A stretch of 64,000 nt of DNA from Acidimicrobiaceae bacterium (GTDB lineage Bacteria; Actinomycetota; Acidimicrobiia; Acidimicrobiales; RAAP-2), in assembly GCA_003158855.1 (NCBI GenBank), contig PMLJ01000017.1, positions 1-64,000 of the forward strand. The letters are read 5' to 3'. A model generated the notes under the pieces. It did no database searches. It had not been told where the DNA came from and saw only the letters and a program-made list of their open reading frames with translations. Made by a program: the position numbers and the translations under genes. Numbering within the stretch: the first letter of the stretch is position 1; the number at the start of each line of letters is the position of its first letter. Shown in pieces: positions 53,524 to 60,954 of the stretch.

Positions 53524-54186
53524 GTGCAAGTATTAGGAACGATGATAAATTCGATTGAGACAACGGACTGGCGCGAAGCCCGCCGACGCTCGGCTCACGA
53601 TGCGATCATTGATGCCGCCTGGTCGCTCGTAAGCGAAGAAGGTCTGGCTGGTTTGACGCTCCGGGACCTGGCCCATCGGGCGGGAATCACTGCACCAACC
53701 GTGTACGTCTATTTCGATTCTAAAAACGCTATCTACGATGCAATGTTCGGTCGGGCGGCAACGGAGTTCGACGAAAGAATGGCCGAACCGTTCCACTACG
53801 AAGACCCTCGCGAAGTACTTGCGGCGAGTGTGAGACGGTTCTCTGAGTTCTGCACAAATTCTCCAGCGCGCTACCAGTTGCTGTTCCAACGCACTATCCC
53901 CGGATTTGAACCGTCACCCGAGTCCTATGCACCTGCGGTGCGTGCCTTGGCGGGCGCTCGAGAGCGGCTCGCCCTCAACGGGATCACCGAGGCGCGCCAT
54001 GTTGACATGTGGACCGCACTGATAACCGGCCTAGTAGACCAGCAGGTCTCCAACGATCCCGGAGGGGATCGTTGGACCCGTCTTATCGACGAATCGGTGG
54101 ATATGTTCCTTGCCCATTGCCAGTCAACTCCTCCCTCGCGAAAGCCTGCGTCTCGCCCAACTCGAACTAGAGGAATTCAAACATGA
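53524..54186 (+). CDS. TetR-family transcriptional regulator
   Basis: Up to 220 aa (GTG 53524; ATG 53542 is equally likely and has AGGAAC before it). The N-terminal helix-turn-helix AIIDAAWSLVSEEGLAGLTLRDLAHRAGITAPTVYVYFDSKNAIYDAMF is a textbook TetR DNA-binding domain, and the C-terminal part follows the WHG-like ligand-binding type with CTNSPARYQLLFQRTIPGFEPS. It probably represses its own operon with the two enzymes downstream; the next gene starts within its stop codon (ATGA). A perfect 11-bp hairpin lies inside the coding sequence at 54050-54075. Confidence 0.88.
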   Translation: MQVLGTMINSIETTDWREARRRSAHDAIIDAAWSLVSEEGLAGLTLRDLAHRAGITAPTVYVYFDSKNAIYDAMFGRAATEFDERMAEPFHYEDPREVLAASVRRFSEFCTNSPARYQLLFQRTIPGFEPSPESYAPAVRALAGARERLALNGITEARHVDMWTALITGLVDQQVSNDPGGDRWTRLIDESVDMFLAHCQSTPPSRKPASRPTRTRGIQT

Positions 54187-54944
54187 CGACGACCGAAATC
54201 ACGACTATCGAGCCGTTGACGCATCATGAGGCCATGCGCCTTCAAAAGGATGAATTGGAATGCACGCTCGCATCGCTCCGATCCATCGACGATCCTGCGT
54301 GGTCGGCCGCGACCGACTGTCCCGCATGGGATCTCCGAGCGATGTACCAACATGTCCTCGGCGCATGTGAATCGGGCGCGTCCATGCGCGAGAACATCCA
54401 CCAACTGCGTCGGGCTCGGGTCTACCGCAAACAACAAGGTGGACCGCTCGAAGCCGCACTGTCGGCGGTGCAGGTCAGCGAGCGTAGGGACCTCAGCCCC
54501 GTCCAGATTGTCGAACGACTGGCGGCCATAGCGCCCAAGACCGTCCGTGGCCGCAACCGCACACCGGGGTTCGTGCGCAATCACGCGAAACTCGCCGTGG
54601 ACGGGCCGGTATACGAGACGTGGAAACTTGGCTACCTCATCGACACGATCTATCTACGCGACCTGTGGATGCACCGCGTCGACTTGTCCCACGCCCTCAG
54701 CCGGCCACTCGTCCTGAGCGCCGACCACGATGGTCGCATCGTCGCCGACGTGGTCGCCGAATGGGCGCGCCGCCATGGCAAGCGCTTCGTGCTCGAGCTC
54801 TCTGGTCCTGCTGGCGGTACCTACGCGCACGAGCCCGACCTCCCCGGGGCTGAGCACCTATCGATGGACGCCGTCGAGTTCTGCCGCACGCTCGCTGGCC
54901 GCGTGCCCGCAGCCGGCCTGCTCACCACCGTCGTCCCGTTCTGA
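54183..54944 (+). CDS. Mycothiol-dependent maleylpyruvate isomerase-family protein
   Basis: A 253-aa DinB-superfamily protein. ATDCPAWDLRAMYQHVLGACES (residues about 40-61) is the conserved N-terminal helix with the first metal-binding His; MHRVDLSHAL (about 164) supplies the later His. A C-terminal segment (VLELSGPAGGTYAHEPD, DAVEFCRTLAGR) matches the SCP2-like cap of this family. Members are mycothiol-dependent isomerases or transferases; the exact reaction is unknown. It lies between a TetR regulator and an MBL hydrolase in one operon, pointing to inducible breakdown or detoxification of a small molecule. Confidence 0.82.
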   Translation: MTTTEITTIEPLTHHEAMRLQKDELECTLASLRSIDDPAWSAATDCPAWDLRAMYQHVLGACESGASMRENIHQLRRARVYRKQQGGPLEAALSAVQVSERRDLSPVQIVERLAAIAPKTVRGRNRTPGFVRNHAKLAVDGPVYETWKLGYLIDTIYLRDLWMHRVDLSHALSRPLVLSADHDGRIVADVVAEWARRHGKRFVLELSGPAGGTYAHEPDLPGAEHLSMDAVEFCRTLAGRVPAAGLLTTVVPF

Positions 54945-54975
54945 TCGAACATACCAAGCCCCTACGAAGGAGAAC

Positions 54976-55704
54976 ATGATGGAAACACGCATCAACGAGG
55001 TCGCCAACCGCATCTACCGACTGTCGACCTTCGTCCCCGATATCGGACCCGCTGGCTTCACCTTCAACCAGTACCTCATCGACGACGATGAGCCCTTGCT
55101 GTTCCACACTGGTCCTCGAGCCATATTCCCTCTCGTGGCCGCGGCCATCTCCTCGATCACCCCACTCGCGCGACTTCGCTGGATCACTTTTGGCCACGTT
55201 GAAGCCGACGAGTGCGGCGCCATGAACGAGCTGCTCGCTGCGGCGCCCCACGCGGTAGTCGCCCACGGGGCTCTCGGGTGCATGGTGTCGTTGAACGACT
55301 TGGCCGACCGTGCCCCAGTGCCGCTCGCCGACGGTCAAGTCATCGAGTTGGGACAGCACCGAGTGCGCCACATCGACACGCCGCACGTCCCCCACGGCTG
55401 GGAGGCCCGGGTGCTGTATGAGGAGACGACCAAGACTCTCCTGTGCGGCGATCTATTCACCCAACTTGGAGACCCGCCCGCCATCACGAGCGACGACATC
55501 GTCGGGTCCGCCTCGCAGGCCGAAGACGTTTTTGGAGCCACATGCCTCACGCCGCGGACTGGGCCAACCATTCGGAGCCTTGCCGGTCTCGCCCCCACCA
55601 CACTGGCCGTGATGCACGGCTCATGCTTCGCTGGCGACGGGGCCAAGTCACTTTTCGCACTCGCTGACGAGTACGACGCTCGCCTTGCCAAGGCTATCGA
55701 GTGA
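54976..55704 (+). CDS. MBL-fold hydrolase, flavodiiron/ODP-like type
   Basis: A 242-aa metallo-beta-lactamase-fold protein. The metal site reads TFGHVEADECGAM, i.e. H-x-E-x-D as in oxygen-binding di-iron (ODP/FprA-type) domains, not the hydrolytic HxHxDH. Further ligands are expected at the His of IDTPHVPHG (about 133), the Asp of LLCGDLF (about 157) and the His of AVMHGSCF (about 214). GAAGGAG precedes the ATG. No flavodoxin domain follows, so it is the stand-alone type. Likely a redox or oxygen-sensing partner of the operon (inference). Confidence 0.8.
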   Translation: MMETRINEVANRIYRLSTFVPDIGPAGFTFNQYLIDDDEPLLFHTGPRAIFPLVAAAISSITPLARLRWITFGHVEADECGAMNELLAAAPHAVVAHGALGCMVSLNDLADRAPVPLADGQVIELGQHRVRHIDTPHVPHGWEARVLYEETTKTLLCGDLFTQLGDPPAITSDDIVGSASQAEDVFGATCLTPRTGPTIRSLAGLAPTTLAVMHGSCFAGDGAKSLFALADEYDARLAKAIE

Positions 55705-56078
55705 CTCACGCTGCATCAGGACACATTCGCAAGGTCTCCTCGAGAAACTGATCAATGTACTGTCCTCGAGCGAAACTGTGCTTGCGTTCGAGCATCTCGA
55801 AGGTCCTACCCGCGGAGACCGCGATGCAACTCGGGAAGCGCGTGGGACGTACAGTGTCCGGGTTCATTCTTTCATGAGGAGCAATCGTCGCAAACCGGGT
55901 GACACCTATTCCTTCAACATCAGTGCCAAGTCGGCCAGGACTCCACAGTCCGTACGTGGGACCAGGTGCGTCAATCAAGTGGTGATGATTGGCGAGTGCC
56001 GTGCGTCACCGGCTCGGCGTGCTGGGACATTGAACTGGTCATCAGCCGCCGTCGCCTCTGGTCACGCGAACGGACGAT
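55705..56078. other. Intergenic region, no gene seen
   Basis: About 370 bp. A minus-strand frame at 55706-55978 has no recognised domain. Lies between two convergent genes (stops at 55704 and 56079). Confidence 0.35.
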
Positions 56079-56372
56079 TCAGGAAACGACTTCGTAGAGG
56101 TTCTGCGTGACGCCTTCATCCAGGACGGCAAGTACTTTTTCCAGATGTCCGCTAGCCAGAATAAGTTGTCCGAAAGCGTCATCGTGAGCCTCACGGGAAG
56201 CCCAAGTCTGGACAAAGACGAACGATTGGGGATCGGACTGATCACGAAGGATGTCAAACGCTTCGCATCCATCGGCGGCCAACATCCTCCTCGGCCCCTC
56301 GGTTTTCAGCTCGAGAAGAGTCTCCTCGTGGCCGGCGGCCGCATGGAATTGAGTCACGGTGGTGATGCTCAT
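56079..56372 (-). CDS. ABM-domain (antibiotic biosynthesis monooxygenase-like) protein
   Basis: A 97-aa protein of the YgiN/ABM type: ITTVTQFHAAAGHEETLLELK, GCEAFDILRDQSDPQSFVFVQTWASREAHDDAF. It has the strand-helix-strand-strand order with the conserved W (QTW) and a conserved acidic-aromatic core. Such proteins form dimers and oxidise quinone-like substrates without cofactor; substrate unknown. It stands alone, upstream of the next tRNA-like repeat. Confidence 0.78.
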   Translation of the reverse strand: MSITTVTQFHAAAGHEETLLELKTEGPRRMLAADGCEAFDILRDQSDPQSFVFVQTWASREAHDDAFGQLILASGHLEKVLAVLDEGVTQNLYEVVS

Positions 56373-56544
56373 GGGGTCACCTTGATTTCGGTTCGGAGAA
56401 TGGGCTCGAAGGGAAGTGCAACCGCCCCTTAGACACTATGTACGGTCTATCCAGCGTCCACTCAACCAAGTCATTTGGTGGCCCACCTCCTGGCCGATCG
56501 ATCTTCTGAGCGATCCTGTAGCAGATCGTCGAATTCGTTCGAAA

Positions 56545-56760
56545 TGGATTACTCGAAGCGTTTCAAGACCCTTGGTATTGCTGGTGGGCTGCCTCGGTCT
56601 CGATCCCAGCGCCTGAGGATTAAAAGGAACTGTCAAACGGTTGCGGTGTGTCGGTCTCGTAGCGCATGTCGTTTGTTTTCAAGGAATCGTGTTGCCTCAT
56701 GTCGGTCTCGTCGCGTGGTGTTATGGAGATGTGAGGCCTGAAATGAGGCGTGTCGAGATT
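56545..56760 (+). repeat. Dispersed repeat with tRNA-like half, copy at 56.6 kb
   Basis: TTTCAAGACCCTTGGTATTG, the tRNA-like half, then TGTGTCGGTCTCGTAGCGC, ATGTCGTTTGTTTTCAAGGA, TGTTGCCTCATGTCGGTCTC, GTGGTGTT and TGAGGCCTGAAATGAGGC. The left border resembles that at 60.66 kb. No other gene is seen in 56373-56991. Confidence 0.78.
56582..56630 (-). repeat. tRNA-Lys(UUU)-like 3' half, att candidate, copy 4
   Basis: Minus strand: anticodon loop CTTTTAA, stem TCCTC, variable AGGCG, T stem CTGGG, T loop ATCGAGA, CCGAG (one mismatch), acceptor GCAGCCC, discriminator A, then CCA (plus 56584-56582). The preceding five bases (AGTTC) do not pair with the anticodon stem and there is no D arm, so it is only the 3' half. 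Confidence 0.7.
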
Positions 56761-56880
56761 CCGAAACGCCTCTCGCAACGAAATCGCCCGCGCTACTCTG
56801 GAGACTTTCATGACGAAGAGACCCGGCTCGATTGACGCCATTACAGTGAACTGAGGAGCGGCGCCACCATGCCCTTGGGT

Positions 56881-56901
56881 CCGTGGACGTGATGTCCACG
56901 G
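56881..56901. promoter_or_regulatory. Operator candidate before the aldehyde dehydrogenase gene
   Basis: CCGTGGAC-gtgat-GTCCACGG, a perfect 8-bp inverted repeat, 90 bp upstream of the dehydrogenase ATG. Confidence 0.5.
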
Positions 56902-56991
56902 CGTCGTGAATTAAGTTGATCGATTGCAATACCGTCGGCCAGGTATGAGGGCTCTTTGGCCCCCTGCCACAATTGAAAGAGGAATTTCACC

Positions 56992-58377
56992 ATGAGCCTG
57001 TACCAAGTCGTCAATCCCGCCACCGGCGAGACCGTGAGTGAATTCCCGACTGCGACAGACGCCACGATCGCCGACGTCCTCGCTCGCGTTCACGAGAGCT
57101 ACCAATCATGGCGTACATCGGCGAAGACGGAACGCTCGAAGATATTGCATCGAGTGGCCGATCTCTATCGTGACCGGGCCGACGCGCTCGCCGCAGTCAT
57201 CACGCGCGAAATGGGTAAGACGACCGCCGAAGCACTGGGCGAAATTAGTTTTGTGGTCGATATTTACCGGTATTACGCCGACCAGGGGCCGGCCCTGCTA
57301 GCGGACGCGCCCCTCGCATCCAACACGGGCGGCACCGCGTGGGTTCGCAAAGCTCCAGTCGGCGCGCTACTGGGCATCATGCCGTGGAACTACCCGTACT
57401 ACCAGGTTGCTCGGTTCGCTGCACCCAACATCATGATTGGTAACACCATCTTGCTCAAGCACGCGCCGCAGTGTCCCGAGTCGGCGCTCGCGATGGAGCG
57501 GATCTTTCACGACGCTGGACTTCCCGCCGATGTGTACATCAATATTTTCGCTACGAACGAACAGGTCGCCGAGATCATTGCCGACCCTCGAATTTGTGGC
57601 GTGTCCGTGACCGGAAGTGAACGCGCCGGAACGGCCGTCGCGGCCATTGCGGGAAAGAACTTGAAAAAGGTCGTCCTCGAGCTCGGTGGGTCAGATCCGT
57701 TCATTGTCCTGGACACTGACGATCTAGCAAAAGTGGTTGGTGAGGCGGTCGGCGCGCGTATGGAGAACGGCGGTCAGGCCTGTAACGCATCAAAGCGCTT
57801 CATCGTTGCCGACGCCATCTACGACGAGTTCGTCGAACAGTTCACCGCCGCGATGGCGTCCTGCAAGACCGGTGACCCGACTCACCCGGACACCTCGTAT
57901 GGCCCACTGTCTTCCGAGCAGGCTGCGCGGAACTTGCAAGAGCAAGTTGAAGACGCCGTTAGCAAGGGCGCGACCGTGCGGACCGGCGGACGTCGGGTGA
58001 GCGGACCGGGTGCTTTCTTCGAACCTAGTGTGCTCACTGACGTAGTACCCGAGATGCGCGCGTTTCGTGAGGAGCTTTTTGGACCAGTCGCAGTGGTTTA
58101 CCGTGTCGCTAACGCCGACGAAGCCGTGGCCCTAGCGAACGACACGCCCTACGGCCTCGGCGCGAGTGTCTACAGCGCCAATGAGGAATTGGCGCTCGAC
58201 GTGGCCGACCGCCTCGACACCGGCATGGTGTGGATCAACGCGCCCGAGGGCGGCGGCGCCGAGTTGCCATTCGGTGGCACGAAGCGGTCCGGCGTGGGTC
58301 GCGAACTTGGTCCCTACGGCATAGAGGAGTTTGTGAACAAGAAACTGATCCATACTCCGAGTGCAACCAAGGATTAA
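56992..58377 (+). CDS. NAD(P)-dependent succinate-semialdehyde dehydrogenase-like aldehyde dehydrogenase
   Basis: A 461-aa aldehyde dehydrogenase of the short GabD2/succinate-semialdehyde group. MPWNYPYYQVARFAAPNIMIGN (residues about 129-150) is the cofactor-binding N-terminal core, VSVTGSERAG the Rossmann turn, LELGGSDPFIVL the catalytic Glu (about 228-239) and NGGQACNASKRF the catalytic Cys (about 262). PFGGTKRSGVGRELG near the C-terminus is typical. GAGG lies eight bases before the ATG. It oxidises an aldehyde to an acid, plausibly succinate semialdehyde; the adjacent amidohydrolase may supply substrate (inference). Confidence 0.9.
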   Translation: MSLYQVVNPATGETVSEFPTATDATIADVLARVHESYQSWRTSAKTERSKILHRVADLYRDRADALAAVITREMGKTTAEALGEISFVVDIYRYYADQGPALLADAPLASNTGGTAWVRKAPVGALLGIMPWNYPYYQVARFAAPNIMIGNTILLKHAPQCPESALAMERIFHDAGLPADVYINIFATNEQVAEIIADPRICGVSVTGSERAGTAVAAIAGKNLKKVVLELGGSDPFIVLDTDDLAKVVGEAVGARMENGGQACNASKRFIVADAIYDEFVEQFTAAMASCKTGDPTHPDTSYGPLSSEQAARNLQEQVEDAVSKGATVRTGGRRVSGPGAFFEPSVLTDVVPEMRAFREELFGPVAVVYRVANADEAVALANDTPYGLGASVYSANEELALDVADRLDTGMVWINAPEGGGAELPFGGTKRSGVGRELGPYGIEEFVNKKLIHTPSATKD

Positions 58378-58518
58378 CACGGTCATCGACTTGGAGGTGG
58401 TCGCTCACCAGGCAACCAGACGAAGTTCAGCGGCCTTAGACCTGGTCAGTCGGCTGAAAACCAGTCTGCAATAGGCCACGACAATAGTCCGTGTGGGGCT
58501 GATCACGGCACGGTCAGG

Positions 58519-60213
58519 TTAGTCATCTACTGTCGTATCGCTGCGGGCGTCGTAGGTCAGCCGGCCGTCCATCATGGTTAACACGAGGGGCACCATGTGA
58601 ATGTCGCTGGGGTCCACGTCGAACAGATTCTGAGACCATACTGTGAGGTCGGCCCGCTTGCCGACCTCGAGGGATCCAACCTCGTCGTCGAGACGCAGTT
58701 GGAATGCTCCATTGATTGTGTAGCCCCTCAGGGCGTCATGGAGGTCGACCCGTTGGCGTTCCACGAGGGCTCGATCGTCGCGGTGTCCCGGTCGCTTTCG
58801 CGTGACCGCGGCCTCGATCTGCATGAGCGGCGCGATTTCGTGAATCTGCGAACCCGGCAGATCGGCGCCGTACGTGACGACGGCGCCCGAGCGCACGAGG
58901 TCGCCGTAAGGGTAGAGACGCTCCTCCATCCTCTCGGGCCCGAGTCGCCTCTCGTACACGTCGTACTGGTGGCCCTCGTAGTCGGTGCCCCAAATTGGGG
59001 TGCAGTTGGCGATCACTCCCAACTCGGCGAATCGGCGAACATCGTCTGGGTGCACAAGCGTGTTGTGGCAGATCGTGTGACGGCTACCCTCGTTCCCGAT
59101 TCTTGATCGAACGGCCTCAAAGGCGTCTAGTACGGTTCGGACCGATCCATCCCCATCGACGTGAATGTGCATGTCAAAACCGGCGAGTTGCGCCAACTCG
59201 GTCTGACGTTCGATCTGCTCCTTCGTGAAGGTCATTGTTCCGCGGTCCATTTGAGTGGGATCGTCCGTCAGGGGTTCGAGCAGCAGGGCACCGCCGCTCA
59301 TAAAGGTTCCGTCGGCCCAGACCTTCAGCACGCTGATCTTGATGTGTTCGGAACGGATTCGATGGTTCCAATCCTTGAGTGTCGCTACCACCGCGGCGGG
59401 GTCGTCACTGGCTTCGCGGGACCATACGGTGCCGACGATTCGTACGGGGATTGTTCCGGCCCCGTCCCGGTCCACCAGGTCCTGATAGACGAACTCCGCG
59501 TACTCGTTGGGCCCGAGGATGACACCGGCCTCCATGTACGAAGTGACGCCCCATGATGGAGCAGCGTCGATCGTGAGCCGCTGAGCGTCACGAAGGCCTT
59601 CGTAGCTCGCGGCACCGATCGCGGCGAGGATCGGAATCATCGCCTCGGGCTCCACCGCGTGTCCCGTGGGCCATCCCTCGTGATCGCGAGGATAGTACTG
59701 GATGCCCGGATCCGGGTCTGGTGAGTCGGGCGTCAGCTCCGCCGCCCGCATCGCCGCCGTGTTGAACCAGCCGTCGTGTCCGTGCCAACTCAGAATCACG
59801 CAGGGGCGATCATTGATCGCCTGGTCGAGCAGAGCCCTCGTCGGCGAGCCACCATCGAAGGTGGCGTTAGTCCACCCAAAGCCTTGGATGAATGGCTTCT
59901 CAGGATGGTCAAGGGCGAACTGGCGAATGCGTGCGACGATGACGTCGGGGTTCGTGAGTCCAGTGACATCGACGCCGATCTTCGTCATCGCCAGGTTTCC
60001 GTAGTGGTCGTGGGCGTCGATGAAGCCGGGTAGGCATAGGCCGCCCTCAAGGTCAATGACCTCGGTCGCCTTGTCGGTCACCTGTTCAGATCCAGTCTCG
60101 GGCCCTACGTAGACGATCGTGTTGCCGCGCACGACAAGACACTGGGCCCAGGGTCGTCGTGGGTCCATCGTGTAGATGGAGCCGCCCTTCACCAGAAAAG
60201 ACGTTGAGTTCAT
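58519..60213 (-). CDS. Amidohydrolase family 3 (YtcJ-like) hydrolase
   Basis: A 564-aa amidohydrolase. Metal ligands: FIDAHDHYGN near residue 70 (HxH as HDH), GFDMHIHVDGDG (about 330) and SRHTICHNTLVHPDD (about 365); ADLPGSQIHEIAPL carries the catalytic Asp region, and VGSLEVGKRADLTVWSQNL closes the fold. FIQGFGWTNATFDGG is typical of the YtcJ-like branch. ATG 60213 has AAGGAG at optimal spacing; the longer frame from 60297 is not preferred. Substrate unknown. It is convergent with the aldehyde dehydrogenase, 140 bp between stops. Confidence 0.86.
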   Translation of the reverse strand: MNSTSFLVKGGSIYTMDPRRPWAQCLVVRGNTIVYVGPETGSEQVTDKATEVIDLEGGLCLPGFIDAHDHYGNLAMTKIGVDVTGLTNPDVIVARIRQFALDHPEKPFIQGFGWTNATFDGGSPTRALLDQAINDRPCVILSWHGHDGWFNTAAMRAAELTPDSPDPDPGIQYYPRDHEGWPTGHAVEPEAMIPILAAIGAASYEGLRDAQRLTIDAAPSWGVTSYMEAGVILGPNEYAEFVYQDLVDRDGAGTIPVRIVGTVWSREASDDPAAVVATLKDWNHRIRSEHIKISVLKVWADGTFMSGGALLLEPLTDDPTQMDRGTMTFTKEQIERQTELAQLAGFDMHIHVDGDGSVRTVLDAFEAVRSRIGNEGSRHTICHNTLVHPDDVRRFAELGVIANCTPIWGTDYEGHQYDVYERRLGPERMEERLYPYGDLVRSGAVVTYGADLPGSQIHEIAPLMQIEAAVTRKRPGHRDDRALVERQRVDLHDALRGYTINGAFQLRLDDEVGSLEVGKRADLTVWSQNLFDVDPSDIHMVPLVLTMMDGRLTYDARSDTTVDD

Positions 60214-60661
60214 CGTGCTCCTTCGTGACACTGTCTGCCGACGCGGAGCAGGTGCTGACTCCACTATGTACCAGAGGTGGTGCCGGTCACCAGTCAAGCA
60301 TGGCGTCCCGAAGCAAGGAGGTGGGCACCGGTGAAGACGGTCACCGGCAGGGCCAGTAGCTCGGCAAAGAATCCGAGGGCCAATCTTCGCTTCTCCGCCG
60401 AGAATTCCACCAATGAGCGCCTTGAAGGCGGAGTTATCTCTCAGGTTGGCGAAGTAGTCGTCAAGATGGTTAGCTGAGTCGCGACGGAAAAGCTGTAGAG
60501 CAGTTCATTTGTGATGACCGCTCCCCATCGGGGTCCACTCCATGCTTTTAGCCGATCCGCAATGAGTTCGAACGGTCGACGAGGAGCAAGCACTTTTGGT
60601 GCGCCTAGATTGCGTTTCTCGTAGCTTGGTGGGACAGAATGTGGGATTTGAGCGGTACAAT

Positions 60662-60880
60662 TCCGTGAGAACTTTCGAAAGTCGTTGGTGCTACTGGTGG
60701 GCCAGCCGAGTCTCGATCCCGGCACCTTGGGATTAAAAGAAGCTTGCTAACGGTTGTTAGGTGTCGGTCTGGTCGCGTATGTCGTTTATTTTCAGGGAAA
60801 TGTGTTGTCCTGTGTCGGTCTCGTCGCGTGGTGTTGGAGAAATATGAGGCCTAAAATGAGGCCTGTTGCCCTGCCTCTGA
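60662..60880 (+). repeat. Dispersed repeat with tRNA-like half, copy at 60.7 kb
   Basis: ACTTTCGAAAGTCGTTGGTG, the tRNA-like half, then GTGTCGGTCTGGTCGCGTAT, GTCGTTTATTTTCAGGGAAA, TGTGTCGGTCTCGTCGCG, GTGGTGTTGGAGAAATATGA and GGCCTAAAATGAGGCCTG. The unit contains the GTCGGTCTSGTCGCG block twice. Nothing else is recognised in 60214-60954. Confidence 0.78.
60695..60742 (-). repeat. tRNA-Lys(UUU)-like 3' half, att candidate, copy 5
   Basis: Minus strand: anticodon loop CTTTTAA, stem TCCCA, variable AGGTG, T stem CCGGG, T loop ATCGAGA, CTCGG (all pairs with one G-U), acceptor CTGGCCC, discriminator A, CCA. The G-U pair is only possible on this strand. No 5' half precedes it. Confidence 0.72.
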
Positions 60881-60954
60881 TCATTCGATTGAAGGAATCT
60901 GGTCGACGGTCAGCGATGGTGCGTGATCGAAATCGGCATGACCCACAACGAACC

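Noticed and set aside
24400-60742. Reading the tRNA-like sites as complete functional tRNA genes
   Set aside because: The D arm, acceptor 5' strand and pairing anticodon stem are missing at every site, and the T loop reads ATCGAGA instead of the usual TTC-type start.
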